Assembly (NCBI RefSeq): GCF_028765165.1
Contig: NZ_JARADB010000002.1
Span: 1,237,146 to 1,301,145 of the forward strand
DNA: 64,000 nucleotides
DNA from: Paenibacillus sp. MAHUQ-63
GTDB lineage: Bacteria > Bacillota > Bacilli > Paenibacillales > NBRC-103111
Reading direction: 5' to 3'
In this document: positions 7,919-16,562 of the stretch, one piece after another
How the letters are laid out: each line of letters begins with the position of its first letter
Position numbering within the stretch: the stretch's first letter is position 1
Made by a program: the position numbers and the translations under genes
Notes under the pieces: model-generated
Database searches by the model: none
What the model was told of the DNA's origin: nothing
Seen by the model: only the letters and a program-made list of their open reading frames with translations

Positions 7919-8734
7919 ATGTCAATCAAAGCCTATCTGAAAAGAGTGTACACGGAATGGATCGACTTCCCGCATAAGGAAGGGACGGATCTGCTTGGAC
8001 AGTTCCGGATCGAGCGGTTTCTTGGCATGGGCAGCTACGGACTGACCTACTTATGCCGGGATATGGGCACCGGCGAGGAAGTCGTCCTGAAGCAGGCGAA
8101 GCCCAGCAAGAAACAGCTTGGCCGCGACTTGCTGCTGCGCGAATATGAGATCATGCAGCGCCTGCAGCACCCGTCCATTCCGCACTGTGTCGCGGCTGTG
8201 CATGAGCGTAAGCAGATGTATATGATAACGGAGTATGTGAAAGGTCAAACCGTTGAAGATTTGATTTTTGCAAGGGGATACCGATATTCGGAGCACGAGG
8301 CGCTTCTGTTGATCCGCAAGCTGATGGAGGTTGTCCGCTATTTGCATGAGCAGCGGTTCGTCCATTTGGATATTCGGATTCCGAATGTAATCCTGCACCG
8401 GGACTGCCTGCATCTCATTGATTTCGGTCTGGCGTCGCGAATCGGCGAACCGCCAAGCCAGCCATTCGGATCCGATGAGGAGCTTAAGCGCAAGAGAACG
8501 GCGGAAATCGCTTCCGACCTTTATGCCATAGGCCACTTTATGCTGTTCATGCTGTATTCGACATATGAAGCAGGTCAAGCTCAAACGGAAACAGGCAGTT
8601 TAAGCTGGGAAGAGGAGCTTCAGCTCACACCGGCGACGAAGGGAATGCTTCGTAAGCTGCTTCAGACGGATGCTGCGTATGGAAGCACGGAGGCTTTTAT
8701 CGAGGACTTGGATGCCATACTTCGGACCACCTGA
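7919..8734 (+). CDS. Small Ser/Thr protein kinase
   Basis: A 271-residue soluble Hanks-type kinase with no transmembrane or sensor domain. The glycine loop is GMGSYG (36-41), the ATP-binding lysine is K58 in VVLKQA, the catalytic loop is HLDIRIPN (H149, D151, N156) with Leu replacing the usual Arg of HRD, and DFG is at 168-170. All residues needed for catalysis are present; Arg replaces the usual Lys two residues after the catalytic Asp. The non-RD form suggests it does not need activation-loop phosphorylation. The target is unknown. The gene is last in the padR-led cluster. Confidence 0.85.
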   Translation: MSIKAYLKRVYTEWIDFPHKEGTDLLGQFRIERFLGMGSYGLTYLCRDMGTGEEVVLKQAKPSKKQLGRDLLLREYEIMQRLQHPSIPHCVAAVHERKQMYMITEYVKGQTVEDLIFARGYRYSEHEALLLIRKLMEVVRYLHEQRFVHLDIRIPNVILHRDCLHLIDFGLASRIGEPPSQPFGSDEELKRKRTAEIASDLYAIGHFMLFMLYSTYEAGQAQTETGSLSWEEELQLTPATKGMLRKLLQTDAAYGSTEAFIEDLDAILRTT

Positions 8735-8736
8735 CC

Positions 8737-8758
8737 AAAAAAAGCCGCATATGCGGCT
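8737..8758 (-). terminator. Terminator of the small His-rich gene
   Basis: The palindrome AGCCGCATATGCGGCT (8743-8758) has seven A residues on its left, so on the minus strand it is a stem followed by a T-run. It directly follows the minus-strand gene at 8762-8953. Confidence 0.8.
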
Positions 8759-8761
8759 AAA

Positions 8762-8953
8762 CTAGCTGGAACTATGATAGCTGTTTCTATAATAACCGTG
8801 CCCTTGATGACCCTGTCTTGGCCCGTGTCCGCGATGCGACGATGAGTAACGGCGGTTGTAGCGGATAGCGTGATGCGAGCTCGTATAGCGATTATGACGG
8901 TGTTTTGAGTGGAAAATGGAACTTATTAATTTCTTAAGCAAATATTTGATCAA
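8762..8953 (-). CDS. Small basic His/Arg/Tyr-rich protein
   Basis: A 63-residue protein that opens with a short hydrophobic/basic helix (IKYLLKKLISSIF) and continues as low-complexity sequence rich in His, Arg, Tyr, Ser and Gly, with repeats such as HRGHG, GHQGHG and RGHGY-like pieces. At least eleven histidines are present and the charge is strongly positive. The TTG start sits eight bases after GGAGG, and an intrinsic terminator lies four bases past the stop; together these argue for a real gene. No family is recognised. A surface, spore-coat or metal-binding role is possible but unproven. Confidence 0.65.
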   Translation of the reverse strand: MIKYLLKKLISSIFHSKHRHNRYTSSHHAIRYNRRYSSSHRGHGPRQGHQGHGYYRNSYHSSS

Positions 8954-9027
8954 TTGGCATTCCTCCAGAGGTTTTACTATTCCATACGGAAGGATGCTTG
9001 CATAGTTTCAAGGGGCATGAGCGATGT

Positions 9028-9873
9028 TCAATCCATCCGTTCTGCCTGCTCGATTTGGTGCAGCCGTTCGAGGATTCTACGCTTCCGGTACAGCATTTTG
9101 GCGGCTTCGCCGACATCCTTCAGCGTTCCCCGGTTGATCCACGCGCCAAAAAGAATGCCGGCCACGGGAATTAATTGAAAGAGCTTTTTCCAGCCCCAGT
9201 TGTCACGGTACGTTGCGAACACCTCTCTCCAGCCCTGCAGCTGAGAGATCATTTGCGTATCCGCTTTGTCCTCATCGGCATATGCGGCAAGCTCATCGAG
9301 AATCGCCTTCTTGCCGACAATGTCGGCGGATGAGAACTGCAAGCATTTGATCGTGAAGATGCGCTCCTGCTTCATGGCCGGTTCGTATCCATAGCAGAGG
9401 GCGATTTCCTGGATGGTTTTGAGTGATAATCCGAGCACGGCCGGGATATCGATAGCGAGCGTCAAAATGCCGCCGATCCCCGTCGTCGCCCCCTGAAGCG
9501 TGGCTAAATTCGTTCGATTCTGGACGATTTCATCAGCCGCTTGATCCAGAACATGGAGCGGCAGCGCTCCGACATCGCCGATTTGAAGCGGTTCCCCCGG
9601 CAATCGGCTCCCTCTTTCGTTTCGGGAAAGCACACCCTCGATATGCCGCAGCGTACCTGCTTCGGAGATTAAGTAACGGCCCCCGGCTTGCAAATAATGG
9701 CCCAGTTCATTCAGCGCTTCGCTAATTTTGGCGTTTAGCGCTTTCGGTGTTAGCCGGTCCAACAGCTGGAAGGGAAGCCTGCCGATTTTCTCCCAAAACC
9801 ACAGATCCTTCTGCTCGTCCTCCCAAGCTCGGATGAGGCGAAGCTCCTGCAGCAATTGTTCTTTGGTTTCCAT
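9028..9873 (-). CDS. EcsC family protein
   Basis: A 281-residue EcsC-domain protein. Family features are a Trp-rich N-terminus (AWEDEQKDLWFWEKIGRLP), then helical hydrophobic stretches such as TGIGGILTLAIDIPAVLGLSLKTIQEIALCYGY and the C-terminal FQLIPVAGILFGAWINRGTLKDVGEAAKMLYRKR (shown here in part: LIPVAGILFGAWIN). EcsC in Bacillus accompanies the EcsAB ABC transporter, but this copy stands alone; its biochemical role is unknown. An in-frame extension to 9939 lacks a ribosome site, whereas AAAGGAG precedes the ATG at 9873 by 11 bases. Confidence 0.85.
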   Translation of the reverse strand: METKEQLLQELRLIRAWEDEQKDLWFWEKIGRLPFQLLDRLTPKALNAKISEALNELGHYLQAGGRYLISEAGTLRHIEGVLSRNERGSRLPGEPLQIGDVGALPLHVLDQAADEIVQNRTNLATLQGATTGIGGILTLAIDIPAVLGLSLKTIQEIALCYGYEPAMKQERIFTIKCLQFSSADIVGKKAILDELAAYADEDKADTQMISQLQGWREVFATYRDNWGWKKLFQLIPVAGILFGAWINRGTLKDVGEAAKMLYRKRRILERLHQIEQAERMD

Positions 9874-9937
9874 AACAGTCACAGCTCCTTTGCAAGTTGT
9901 ATACGTTTTAAATCCATTTTGGATGCAGCCGAACGCC

Positions 9938-9965
9938 AAAAAAAGATGTCCTATGGAACATCCTT
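9938..9965 (-). terminator. Minus-strand terminator
   Basis: GATGT (9945-9949) and ACATC (9958-9962) form a stem with seven A residues at 9938-9944 on the plus strand, so read leftwards it is a stem plus T-run. It probably ends transcription coming from the araC-type gene at 10282-11265 through the repeat at 9993-10176. Confidence 0.65.
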
Positions 9966-9992
9966 TGCGAATAGTTCTTCTGTTATTCGGTG

Positions 9993-10176
9993 CTAACGGA
10001 CACCGCAGCCGTTAATGCCACGAAAATGTCTCCGTGACGAAGCTAACGGACATCGGAAACCTTATTTGCCGGTTTCGGAGCGGATTCGTGATAATTTGGG
10101 CAAATAACGGCGCCGGTGTCCGTTAGAACAAGAAATGGGCCGATATTGGCCGAATAAGGCCTGCACTGTCCGTTAG
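9993..10176. repeat. Modular intergenic repeat, locus 2 (A-B-C)
   Basis: This is a contiguous array of three modules. A is 9993-10042 (CTAACGGACAC start, GCCGTTAA at 10008-10015). B is 10043-10126 (CTAACGGACAT start, CTTATTTGCC at 10061-10070, GGCAAATAA at 10099-10107, GTGTCCGTTAG end). C runs to 10176 (GCCGAATA at 10149-10156, CTGTCCGTTAG end). Boundary elements are spaced 50, 84 and 50 bp, giving a symmetric 184-bp unit. Internal motif offsets equal those at 2-320. It lies downstream of the araC-type gene. The flanks 9966-9992 and 10177-10281 show nothing recognisable. Confidence 0.85.
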
Positions 10177-10281
10177 CCAGCCAGTCGAATACCATAGCCG
10201 CGGAGCTGACGTTCAAAGGCCGCGTATGTTCAACATGCTCTCTATGATTGGCGCTTGCGCGGCGCCTCACAGCAGCGACGT

Positions 10282-11265
10282 TTACAACGGAGCTTCGTCC
10301 GCCGTTTCAAGCTGCTTCTTCTGGTAGCGAGTCGCCACTTGCTCCAAATATTTATGAATCAAGGCGTCGACCGACTCCGGATTCAAGCATTTTTTGCGAA
10401 AAGTGCTCGGCGGAGTGCCGATTTCCTTCGTGAATACTTGCGTAAAATAATGGATGCTCTCGAAGCCCGTATCCTCCGCGATTTGCTTCAGAGGAATATC
10501 TGTGAATCCGAGCAGATAGGCGGCCCTTTTCACTCGCTCGGTTTTCACAACCGAGGGGAACGATTGGCCCAATTCTTCCGCCATTAAGCGGGATAGCTGG
10601 CGTTCGGAGACGTGCAGGCTTTGCGCCACGTCGGCAAGCGATATTTTGGCAGTCAGATGGGACTGGATATAGGCTTTGGCCCGCTTGAGCGTTCCCTGGA
10701 GCTCCGTGGCGGCAGCGGAAGCAACCGTATCGCCCGTAAGGCTGATTTGCAGCAAAAGCGATAAGCAGCTCATCACGAACGAATAAGCCAGCTGCCGGGT
10801 CGTTTCCGGATACCGCGACTCCGGGTCGGCGGCTTGGAGGAGCAAAGCCTGCCAAATATGCGCTGGGGCCGTGTGCTCGGCATTAGGAATAAAGAGGTGC
10901 GGATAGGAGATGACCTGTTGGAAATCATGCAGGAACGCATCGCTGCTCTCGGATGCGACGGGTTCCAGGGCGACGAATAAAAGCAGCATGCCCTCATCGC
11001 TCCGGATGAAATGCCGGCTCTCCGGCTTCGAGCAATAGAGCGTTCCCGCACGGAGCGGGTAGGTGACCCCATCGCTATAATAAACGCCTTCCCCTTGAAC
11101 GACATAGCAAATTTCGAAAAAAGAATGCGTATGGGGGCGGTTCCCCCGATGCTGCGGTTTGGCTCCCCAATAGTGGACGAAGATGGATGCGGAGTCGCCT
11201 CGCAGCTGAACCACGTTTTGGTTGAGATACAGGTTGCTTCGAGAATAAACGGATGGGCTCAGCAT
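10282..11265 (-). CDS. AraC-family regulator with cupin domain
   Basis: A 327-residue regulator: an N-terminal cupin/AraC-binding domain (HTHSFFEICYVVQGEGVYY near residues 45-63) and a C-terminal double helix-turn-helix (about residues 210-305, with ISLADVAQSLHVSERQLSRL and IPLKQIAEDTGFESIHYFTQVF). An ATG at 11301 overlaps a TATAAT box and has no ribosome site, while AGAGGAG lies 10 bases before the ATG at 11265, so the latter is chosen. It is divergent from the aldarate operon and is its likely sugar-acid-responsive activator. Confidence 0.88.
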   Translation of the reverse strand: MLSPSVYSRSNLYLNQNVVQLRGDSASIFVHYWGAKPQHRGNRPHTHSFFEICYVVQGEGVYYSDGVTYPLRAGTLYCSKPESRHFIRSDEGMLLLFVALEPVASESSDAFLHDFQQVISYPHLFIPNAEHTAPAHIWQALLLQAADPESRYPETTRQLAYSFVMSCLSLLLQISLTGDTVASAAATELQGTLKRAKAYIQSHLTAKISLADVAQSLHVSERQLSRLMAEELGQSFPSVVKTERVKRAAYLLGFTDIPLKQIAEDTGFESIHYFTQVFTKEIGTPPSTFRKKCLNPESVDALIHKYLEQVATRYQKKQLETADEAPL

Positions 11266-11299
11266 GCAGGATGGTCTCCTCTCGGGCTGTCTGCCCTTC

Positions 11300-11371
11300 A
11301 TTATAGCACGGAATTTTTATAAAAAGCGGCGAGTTTTTACAAAGACCGGTCTGTACGGCATTCCCTATAAT
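11300..11371. promoter_or_regulatory. Divergent araC/aldarate operon control region
   Basis: A minus-strand TATAAT (11300-11305) and a plus-strand TATAAT (11366-11371) both lack a good -35 box, as expected of activator-dependent promoters. Between them are two TTTTTAY copies 20 bp apart (11314-11320 and 11334-11340) and the palindrome GACCGGTC (11344-11351). These are candidate sites for the AraC-type regulator. Confidence 0.5.
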
Positions 11372-11403
11372 GGGGAGGAAGATATCGCAAAGGGGATGCT
11401 GAA

Positions 11404-12330
11404 ATGAGTAACGAACAACCGATTTCGCTTGCAGGGATTATGGGTTTTCCCGTAACGCCATTTGACGATAACGAGAATGTGAATGAGCAAGCGTTCGAAG
11501 CGAATGTGCAGTTTCTGCTGGATAACGGCCTGGATTCCATCTTCGTATGCGCAGGTTCAGGGGAATTTCAATCGCTGGATATCAACGAGTATGAGAGGCT
11601 CGTGACGGTAGCGGTTTCCGTCGTTGGCGGCAAAGTTCCCGTCTTCGCAGGCGTCGGCGGCAACATCAGAGAAGCCGTGGAGCGCGCCCAACTGGCAGAA
11701 CGGCTAGGTGCGGACGGCTTGCTGCTGCTGCCGCCATATTTGATTATTCCGGAGCAAGAGGGACTGTATCACTTCTACCGGACGATTGCGGAGAGCACGA
11801 AGCTGCCTGTCATCATTTACCAGCGGGACAATGCTGTGTTCACATTAAGCACTGTGGAGAAGTTGGCAAATCTGCCGACGGTCATCGGTTTCAAGGACGG
11901 TTTGGGCAATTTTGAGCTAAACGTAGAGTTCTCACAGGTGATAGGGGACAGGCTGCAATGGATGAACGGCATGCCGCTGGCGGAACTGACGATGCCGGCT
12001 TACAAAGCGCTCGGCTACCATTCCTATTCATCCGCGATTTCCAACTATATTCCGCAGGTTTCAAGAGCGTACTACAAGAGCTTGCTTAGCGGCGATCAAG
12101 AAACGGTTCAAACGATTTACCGGGAAGTGATTTTGCCGATTCACCGCATTCGCCGGCTGCGCAAAGGCTATGCCGTTTCGCTGATCAAAGCGGGGATGAA
12201 CATCGTCGGCTTGCCCGTAGGGCTGCAGGTCCGCACCCCTTTGATCCAAGTGGAGAAGGAGCATTATGCGCAATTGGAAGCGATCATTAAGCGAAGCCTG
12301 AACCTTACGGCGGCTGCGAATCACGTATAG
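11404..12330 (+). CDS. 5-dehydro-4-deoxyglucarate dehydratase
   Basis: A 308-residue class I aldolase-fold enzyme of the DapA/NAL superfamily. It resembles KDG-type dehydratases (Bacillus YcbC), which convert 5-dehydro-4-deoxy-D-glucarate to 2,5-dioxovalerate plus CO2 and water. Evidence is FPVTPFD near the N-terminus, VCAGSGEFQSL, the IIYQRDNAVFTL segment with the conserved Tyr, and the Schiff-base lysine in VIGFKDG. The next two genes (UxuA-like dehydratase and dioxovalerate-type dehydrogenase) fit a D-glucarate/galactarate pathway to 2-oxoglutarate. The ATG follows AAGGGGA. A generic DHDPS-family aldolase cannot be excluded. Confidence 0.85.
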   Translation: MSNEQPISLAGIMGFPVTPFDDNENVNEQAFEANVQFLLDNGLDSIFVCAGSGEFQSLDINEYERLVTVAVSVVGGKVPVFAGVGGNIREAVERAQLAERLGADGLLLLPPYLIIPEQEGLYHFYRTIAESTKLPVIIYQRDNAVFTLSTVEKLANLPTVIGFKDGLGNFELNVEFSQVIGDRLQWMNGMPLAELTMPAYKALGYHSYSSAISNYIPQVSRAYYKSLLSGDQETVQTIYREVILPIHRIRRLRKGYAVSLIKAGMNIVGLPVGLQVRTPLIQVEKEHYAQLEAIIKRSLNLTAAANHV

Positions 12331-12343
12331 GGGGAAATGACCG

Positions 12344-13345
12344 ATGATGAAAGTATCCATTCAAGTGCCTACGTGCGATCTGTCCGATAGCGATTTGCGG
12401 CAAATGTGCCAGCTAGGCGTTGACTGCATTGATTTTACGAGAGGATCGTCGTTCCCCGGCGTCAGCGAGCTGGGCTATCCGGATTTGGACCAACTGCTGA
12501 AGCTAAAGCGCAGAATTCGTTCGTTCGGCATGGACATCAACCGGGTGACGCTGCCCGATATGACGAGCAGCTTCATGCGCGCCGAGCCAGGCACGGAGAT
12601 TCAACTGGAGAACGTCAGCAATGCGATCCGAGCTTTCGGGGAGGCGGGCATCACGCTAGTCCGTCAGAGATTCGCAGGTGACGTGTTCCCTTATATGTCG
12701 GAGGACTATACCGCTGTACACCGGGGCGGGGCTCTGGTCCGCGGTGAATCGACCAAGCGCAGCTTGGAACAACAGCCGCCGACCGTGGAACAATTGAACG
12801 AGTGGTGGAAGCGCTTCGATCTTGTATTCGGGACATTGGTTCCGCTGGCCGAAGATTACAACGTGAATCTGGCCGTGCATCCGTCGGATACGCCGCATCA
12901 TAACACGACTTTCGGAGGGCTGGGCTTAAACCGGGTGATCGATGCCTTCCCAAGCAAGAACGTCGGATTGGTGTACTGCGTAGGTACACGCGGCGAAGCT
13001 GGCGGCACACCGCTCGTGCTGGACGAAATTTATCAGTACGGCCGGAAGAACCGTATATTCCTTGTACACTTCCGCAATATTCGCGGCAGTCTGGCCACAG
13101 CAGGAGCTTTCGAAGAGGCGCTGCTGGATGACGGGCATATGAATATGGCCAAAATATTGCTGGCGCTGCATAAAGTGGGCTATAACGGCTGCATTAATCC
13201 GGATCATATTACATCGCTGGAGATGGACCGAGCGCCGCATAACCCGTCCCCATCCGGCATGGGCTGGGTAGGCTGGGCATATTCGGTCGGTTATGTGAAG
13301 GCGCTTCTGGCCGCCTTGGTCGAATTTCACGGCGGGAGGGATTGA
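12344..13345 (+). CDS. UxuA-like (mannonate dehydratase-family) sugar acid dehydratase
   Basis: A 333-residue TIM-barrel protein related to mannonate dehydratase UxuA and xylose-isomerase-like enzymes. Metal/substrate blocks in the expected order are LAVHPSDTP (HPxDxP), LVHFRNIRG (FRN), DDGHMNM (DGxMDM-like) and NPDHI. True UxuA removes water from D-mannonate. Here the flanking genes process 5-dehydro-4-deoxyglucarate, the dehydration product of glucarate, galactarate or related aldarates, and no enolase-type GudD/GarD is nearby. This protein may therefore supply that intermediate, which is inference. Two adjacent ATGs (12344, 12347) are possible starts. It lies 13 bp after the dehydratase gene and slightly overlaps the reading frame that follows. 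Confidence 0.75.
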   Translation: MMKVSIQVPTCDLSDSDLRQMCQLGVDCIDFTRGSSFPGVSELGYPDLDQLLKLKRRIRSFGMDINRVTLPDMTSSFMRAEPGTEIQLENVSNAIRAFGEAGITLVRQRFAGDVFPYMSEDYTAVHRGGALVRGESTKRSLEQQPPTVEQLNEWWKRFDLVFGTLVPLAEDYNVNLAVHPSDTPHHNTTFGGLGLNRVIDAFPSKNVGLVYCVGTRGEAGGTPLVLDEIYQYGRKNRIFLVHFRNIRGSLATAGAFEEALLDDGHMNMAKILLALHKVGYNGCINPDHITSLEMDRAPHNPSPSGMGWVGWAYSVGYVKALLAALVEFHGGRD

Positions 13346-13347
13346 AC

Positions 13348-14805
13348 GTGAGCGAAGCTAGAACGTTCCTGAATTACGTAGGCGGCGAGTGGAAAGCGGC
13401 CTCCGGCATGGAGACGGAGGCGAGACTGAACCCGGCGCGCCGTCATGAAGTCGTAGGGTATGTACAGAAGTCGTCCGTACGCGATTTGAATGAAGCGGTT
13501 GCTAGCGCCCAAAACGCCCGGCAGGCGTGGCGCAAGCTGTCCGCTCCGGCACGCGGCGATTTGCTGTTCAAGGCCGCGAATGTGCTGGAGCGGCGGCTGG
13601 GTGAAGTCGCGGAGATGATGACCCGCGAGATGGGCAAGACGCTTCCGGAAGCGAAGGGAGAAACCGCCCGGGGCGTAGCCATTCTGCGGTATTACGCCGG
13701 CGAAGGCATGCGGAAAACGGGCGACGTCATTCCTTCGACGGACAGCGCGGCATTGATGTTCACAACGCGCGCTCCGCTTGGCGTGGTCGGCGTCATTACG
13801 CCATGGAATTTCCCCGTCGCCATTCCGATCTGGAAAATAGCGCCGGCGCTTGTGTACGGGAACACCGTCGTCTTCAAGCCCGCACAGGAAACGGCAGCCA
13901 CCGCTGCGCTCGTGATCGAGTGTTTCCATGAAGCAGGCATTCCCGCCGGCGTCGTCAACATGGTCACGGGGGATGGCGGCATCATCGGTCAGGCGATCGC
14001 CGACCATCCCGGCATCGCGGGAATCACGTTCACCGGATCCGACCGGGTCGGACGAATCGTCGGGCAGAGCGCATTGGCCCGAGGGGCGAAGTATCAGCTC
14101 GAAATGGGAGGGAAGAATCCCGTTATCGTAGCTGAGGACGCGGACCTGGACTTGGCGGTAGAAGCGACGATTAGCGGCGGCTTGCGTTCGACCGGACAGA
14201 AATGCACCGCGACCAGCCGAGTGATCGTACAGAGCCGGGTGTATGAAGCGTTCAAGGACAAGCTGCTCGGTAAAATTGCGGAGATCCGGGTGGGCTCAGG
14301 CTTGGATGCCTCCACATGGATGGGGCCCTGCGCGAGTGAGAAACAGTTTCAAACCGTCCTTTCCTACATCGCCAAGGGGGTGCAGGAAGGCGGGAAGCTG
14401 TTATGCGGAGGCGACATTGCCGGCGGGGAAGGGTTGGATGAAGGTTATTTCATCAAGCCGACCGTCTTTGAACAGATCAGCAGCTCCATGACGATCGCAC
14501 AGGAGGAGATTTTCGGACCTGTTTTGGCACTGATCAAGGTCGAGACACTTGAAGAGGCGATTGCTATTGCCAATGACGTGAAATTCGGACTCAGCGCTTC
14601 GATATTCACGCGTGACATCTCGACGATGTTGGCGTTCTTGAACGACATCGATGCCGGACTTGTCCGCATTAACGCGGAGAGCGCAGGCGTTGAGCTGCAA
14701 GCGCCGTTCGGCGGCGTCAAGCAGTCGAGCTCGGGTTCGCGCGAGCAAGGGCAAGCGGCGATCGAGTTTTACACGGATATCAAAACCGTATTTGTCAAAG
14801 CGTAA
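13348..14805 (+). CDS. Aldehyde dehydrogenase, probable 2,5-dioxovalerate dehydrogenase
   Basis: A 485-residue NAD(P)-dependent aldehyde dehydrogenase resembling Bacillus YcbD, which oxidises 2,5-dioxovalerate (2-oxoglutarate semialdehyde) to 2-oxoglutarate. Visible motifs are TPWNFP, the cofactor loop FTGSDRVG, general-base E252 in LEMGGKN, nucleophile C286 in GQKCTA, EEIFGPV, and the C-terminal [15 protein letters not shown]. The GTG at 13348 follows GGGAGGG by seven bases and lies two bases past the stop of the upstream gene, so the three genes form one operon. A strong terminator follows. Confidence 0.88.
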   Translation: MSEARTFLNYVGGEWKAASGMETEARLNPARRHEVVGYVQKSSVRDLNEAVASAQNARQAWRKLSAPARGDLLFKAANVLERRLGEVAEMMTREMGKTLPEAKGETARGVAILRYYAGEGMRKTGDVIPSTDSAALMFTTRAPLGVVGVITPWNFPVAIPIWKIAPALVYGNTVVFKPAQETAATAALVIECFHEAGIPAGVVNMVTGDGGIIGQAIADHPGIAGITFTGSDRVGRIVGQSALARGAKYQLEMGGKNPVIVAEDADLDLAVEATISGGLRSTGQKCTATSRVIVQSRVYEAFKDKLLGKIAEIRVGSGLDASTWMGPCASEKQFQTVLSYIAKGVQEGGKLLCGGDIAGGEGLDEGYFIKPTVFEQISSSMTIAQEEIFGPVLALIKVETLEEAIAIANDVKFGLSASIFTRDISTMLAFLNDIDAGLVRINAESAGVELQAPFGGVKQSSSGSREQGQAAIEFYTDIKTVFVKA

Positions 14806-14811
14806 AATACT

Positions 14812-14862
14812 AGGGCCTCCAGCCTTGTAGATTCTTCTACGGGTGGAGGTCCTATTTTGTTG
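14812..14862 (+). terminator. Terminator of the aldarate operon
   Basis: AGGGCCTCCA (14812-14821) pairs with TGGAGGTCCT (14844-14853). An inner TTGTAGA/TCTAC stem extends it, and ATTTTGTT follows. Confidence 0.85.
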
Positions 14863-14873
14863 GCAAAGACGAC

Positions 14874-14926
14874 TTCTCAGCGAAACCTTATTCCTGTAAA
14901 ATATGGAAAACACAGCTAAGGAATAA
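14874..14926 (+). promoter_or_regulatory. Promoter and inverted repeat before the first YesN-type gene
   Basis: TTCTCA (14874-14879) and TAAAAT (14897-14902) are 17 bp apart. TTATTCCT (14888-14895) and AGGAATAA (14919-14926) form an 8-bp inverted repeat around the -10 box and start site. It may be an operator, but the regulator is unknown. Confidence 0.45.
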
Positions 14927-14971
14927 TCGTTTTTGAAAGGTGTCCAAGCTGTGAGGGGAAAGGAGAGGAGA

Positions 14972-16537
14972 ATGCGCATGTATACGTTATTAATCGTGGA
15001 TGATGAAAGGTGGGTCCGTCAAGGATTACGTACGACAATCGATTGGCAGGCAGAAGGTATTGAGGTATTGGGGGATGCCGAGGACGGTGAGGACGCGCTT
15101 CAGATGATGCGAGACCGGATGCCGGATATCATCATTACCGATATCAAAATGCCGCGAATGGACGGCCTTGCGCTTATCGAAGCCGTCAAAAGCCATCAAG
15201 GCGCCGCGAAAATTATCATTATGAGCGGCTATAGCGATTTCAGCTATGCGCAGCAAGCGATGCGGCTTGGAGCTGTCGATTATGTGCTGAAGCCGATCGA
15301 GGAAACGCAGATGCTCGAGGTTGTGCGCAAATGCATCGCACAGCTCCAGCAAGAACGGGAAGAACAAGCAGCGCTGAAGCAAATGTCGGAACGAATTCGT
15401 GAAAGTATGCCGCTAGCCCGCCAGCAGTACCTGGAAGCGCTCCTCACGAATGTAAGCGCTTCATCCAGATTCTCGCAATCGTTATGGGATCGCCTCCGCA
15501 TTCCGCTTGATCCGAATCGTATGCAAGTGATTCATATTCAAGTATACGACTGGGGGCTGCACGAACATCAGCCAAGCGAGCATTACCTCCTTCGTCATGC
15601 GATCGGCAATCTGGCTCAGGAAATCGGCAAGTCCGAGGGCGCCATGGCGGTATGCTTGTTCGATGATGAGGAGGAGACGGATCTTGTTATTCTACATACC
15701 CCCGCCGGCGGGAAGGAAGGAAGCGGATCTGCGGCATGGGAAGCCCTGATTGATGATTGCCGGAAGTATTTGGGAGTCCGCATCAACATCGGCATCAGTT
15801 CCATGACCGACATTGCCTCGCTGCACGCTTCGTTTCAGGAAGCTGTCCATGCAGCGGCTCATGCATTTTATGAGGGATACGGCAAGGTGTACGATGCGGC
15901 GCGAAGCTCACAAGAGCAGTCTCTTCACAAATTCGTGGAGCCAAGCGGTTGGAGCAATCGAATCGTACATGCGGTGAAGCTCGGCGACGAGGCTTCGCTC
16001 GGCGAATTGCTCGACGAGCTGCTCACCCATTTGGATAACAGCCGTGCCAAGTGTACTCCGCGTGTGCTGCGAAGCGGTTTCATTGCTTTGCTGCAGGAAT
16101 TGGAGAGAAAGCTTGAAGTGCAGATCCAAATTCCGTACTGTGCGCTGCATGAACTGAAGGGCGAACTGCTCGCTGTGCTCTTGCCGTACCGGTATGAGGA
16201 GGGCGCCGCCGGCAACAGGAAACGATTCATCGAACTCGCCATGATCTATATCGAGCAGCACTATACGGAAGCGATTACTCTCAATCGGGTAGCGGAGCAC
16301 TTGTACTTAAATCCGTCGTATTTCAGCAAAATTTTTCATGAGAGAACAGGCGAGACGTTCAGCAAGTATATCATTCGTCTAAGAATGAATAAAGCCAAGG
16401 AGCTGCTCAAAGATTCCACGCTCCGCATTTATCAGGTTGCCGATCAAGTCGGCTATCAAGATTTCCGGCATTTCGTCAAGCTGTTCAAAGAGCACGAAGG
16501 AATGACTCCGGCACAGTATAGGGATAGGGGCATCTAA
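14972..16537 (+). CDS. YesN-type response regulator (REC + AraC HTH)
   Basis: A roughly 522-residue response regulator. The receiver domain covers residues 4-120 with acidic pocket D10-D11, phosphoacceptor D57 in ITDIKMP, and the conserved Lys in YVLKPIEE. A long linker domain follows, and the last 100 residues form an AraC-type double helix-turn-helix (TLNRVAEHLYLNPSYFSKIF, then RIYQVADQVGYQDFRHFVKLF). Either ATG 14972 or ATG 14978 could start translation, given AGGAGAGGAG at 14961-14970; an earlier in-frame start at 14933 lacks support. It pairs with the sensor kinase 25 bp downstream and should control the sugar ABC transporter that follows. Confidence 0.9.
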   Translation: MRMYTLLIVDDERWVRQGLRTTIDWQAEGIEVLGDAEDGEDALQMMRDRMPDIIITDIKMPRMDGLALIEAVKSHQGAAKIIIMSGYSDFSYAQQAMRLGAVDYVLKPIEETQMLEVVRKCIAQLQQEREEQAALKQMSERIRESMPLARQQYLEALLTNVSASSRFSQSLWDRLRIPLDPNRMQVIHIQVYDWGLHEHQPSEHYLLRHAIGNLAQEIGKSEGAMAVCLFDDEEETDLVILHTPAGGKEGSGSAAWEALIDDCRKYLGVRINIGISSMTDIASLHASFQEAVHAAAHAFYEGYGKVYDAARSSQEQSLHKFVEPSGWSNRIVHAVKLGDEASLGELLDELLTHLDNSRAKCTPRVLRSGFIALLQELERKLEVQIQIPYCALHELKGELLAVLLPYRYEEGAAGNRKRFIELAMIYIEQHYTEAITLNRVAEHLYLNPSYFSKIFHERTGETFSKYIIRLRMNKAKELLKDSTLRIYQVADQVGYQDFRHFVKLFKEHEGMTPAQYRDRGI

Positions 16538-16562
16538 CCAGAGGAATCGGAGGAGGGTTATC

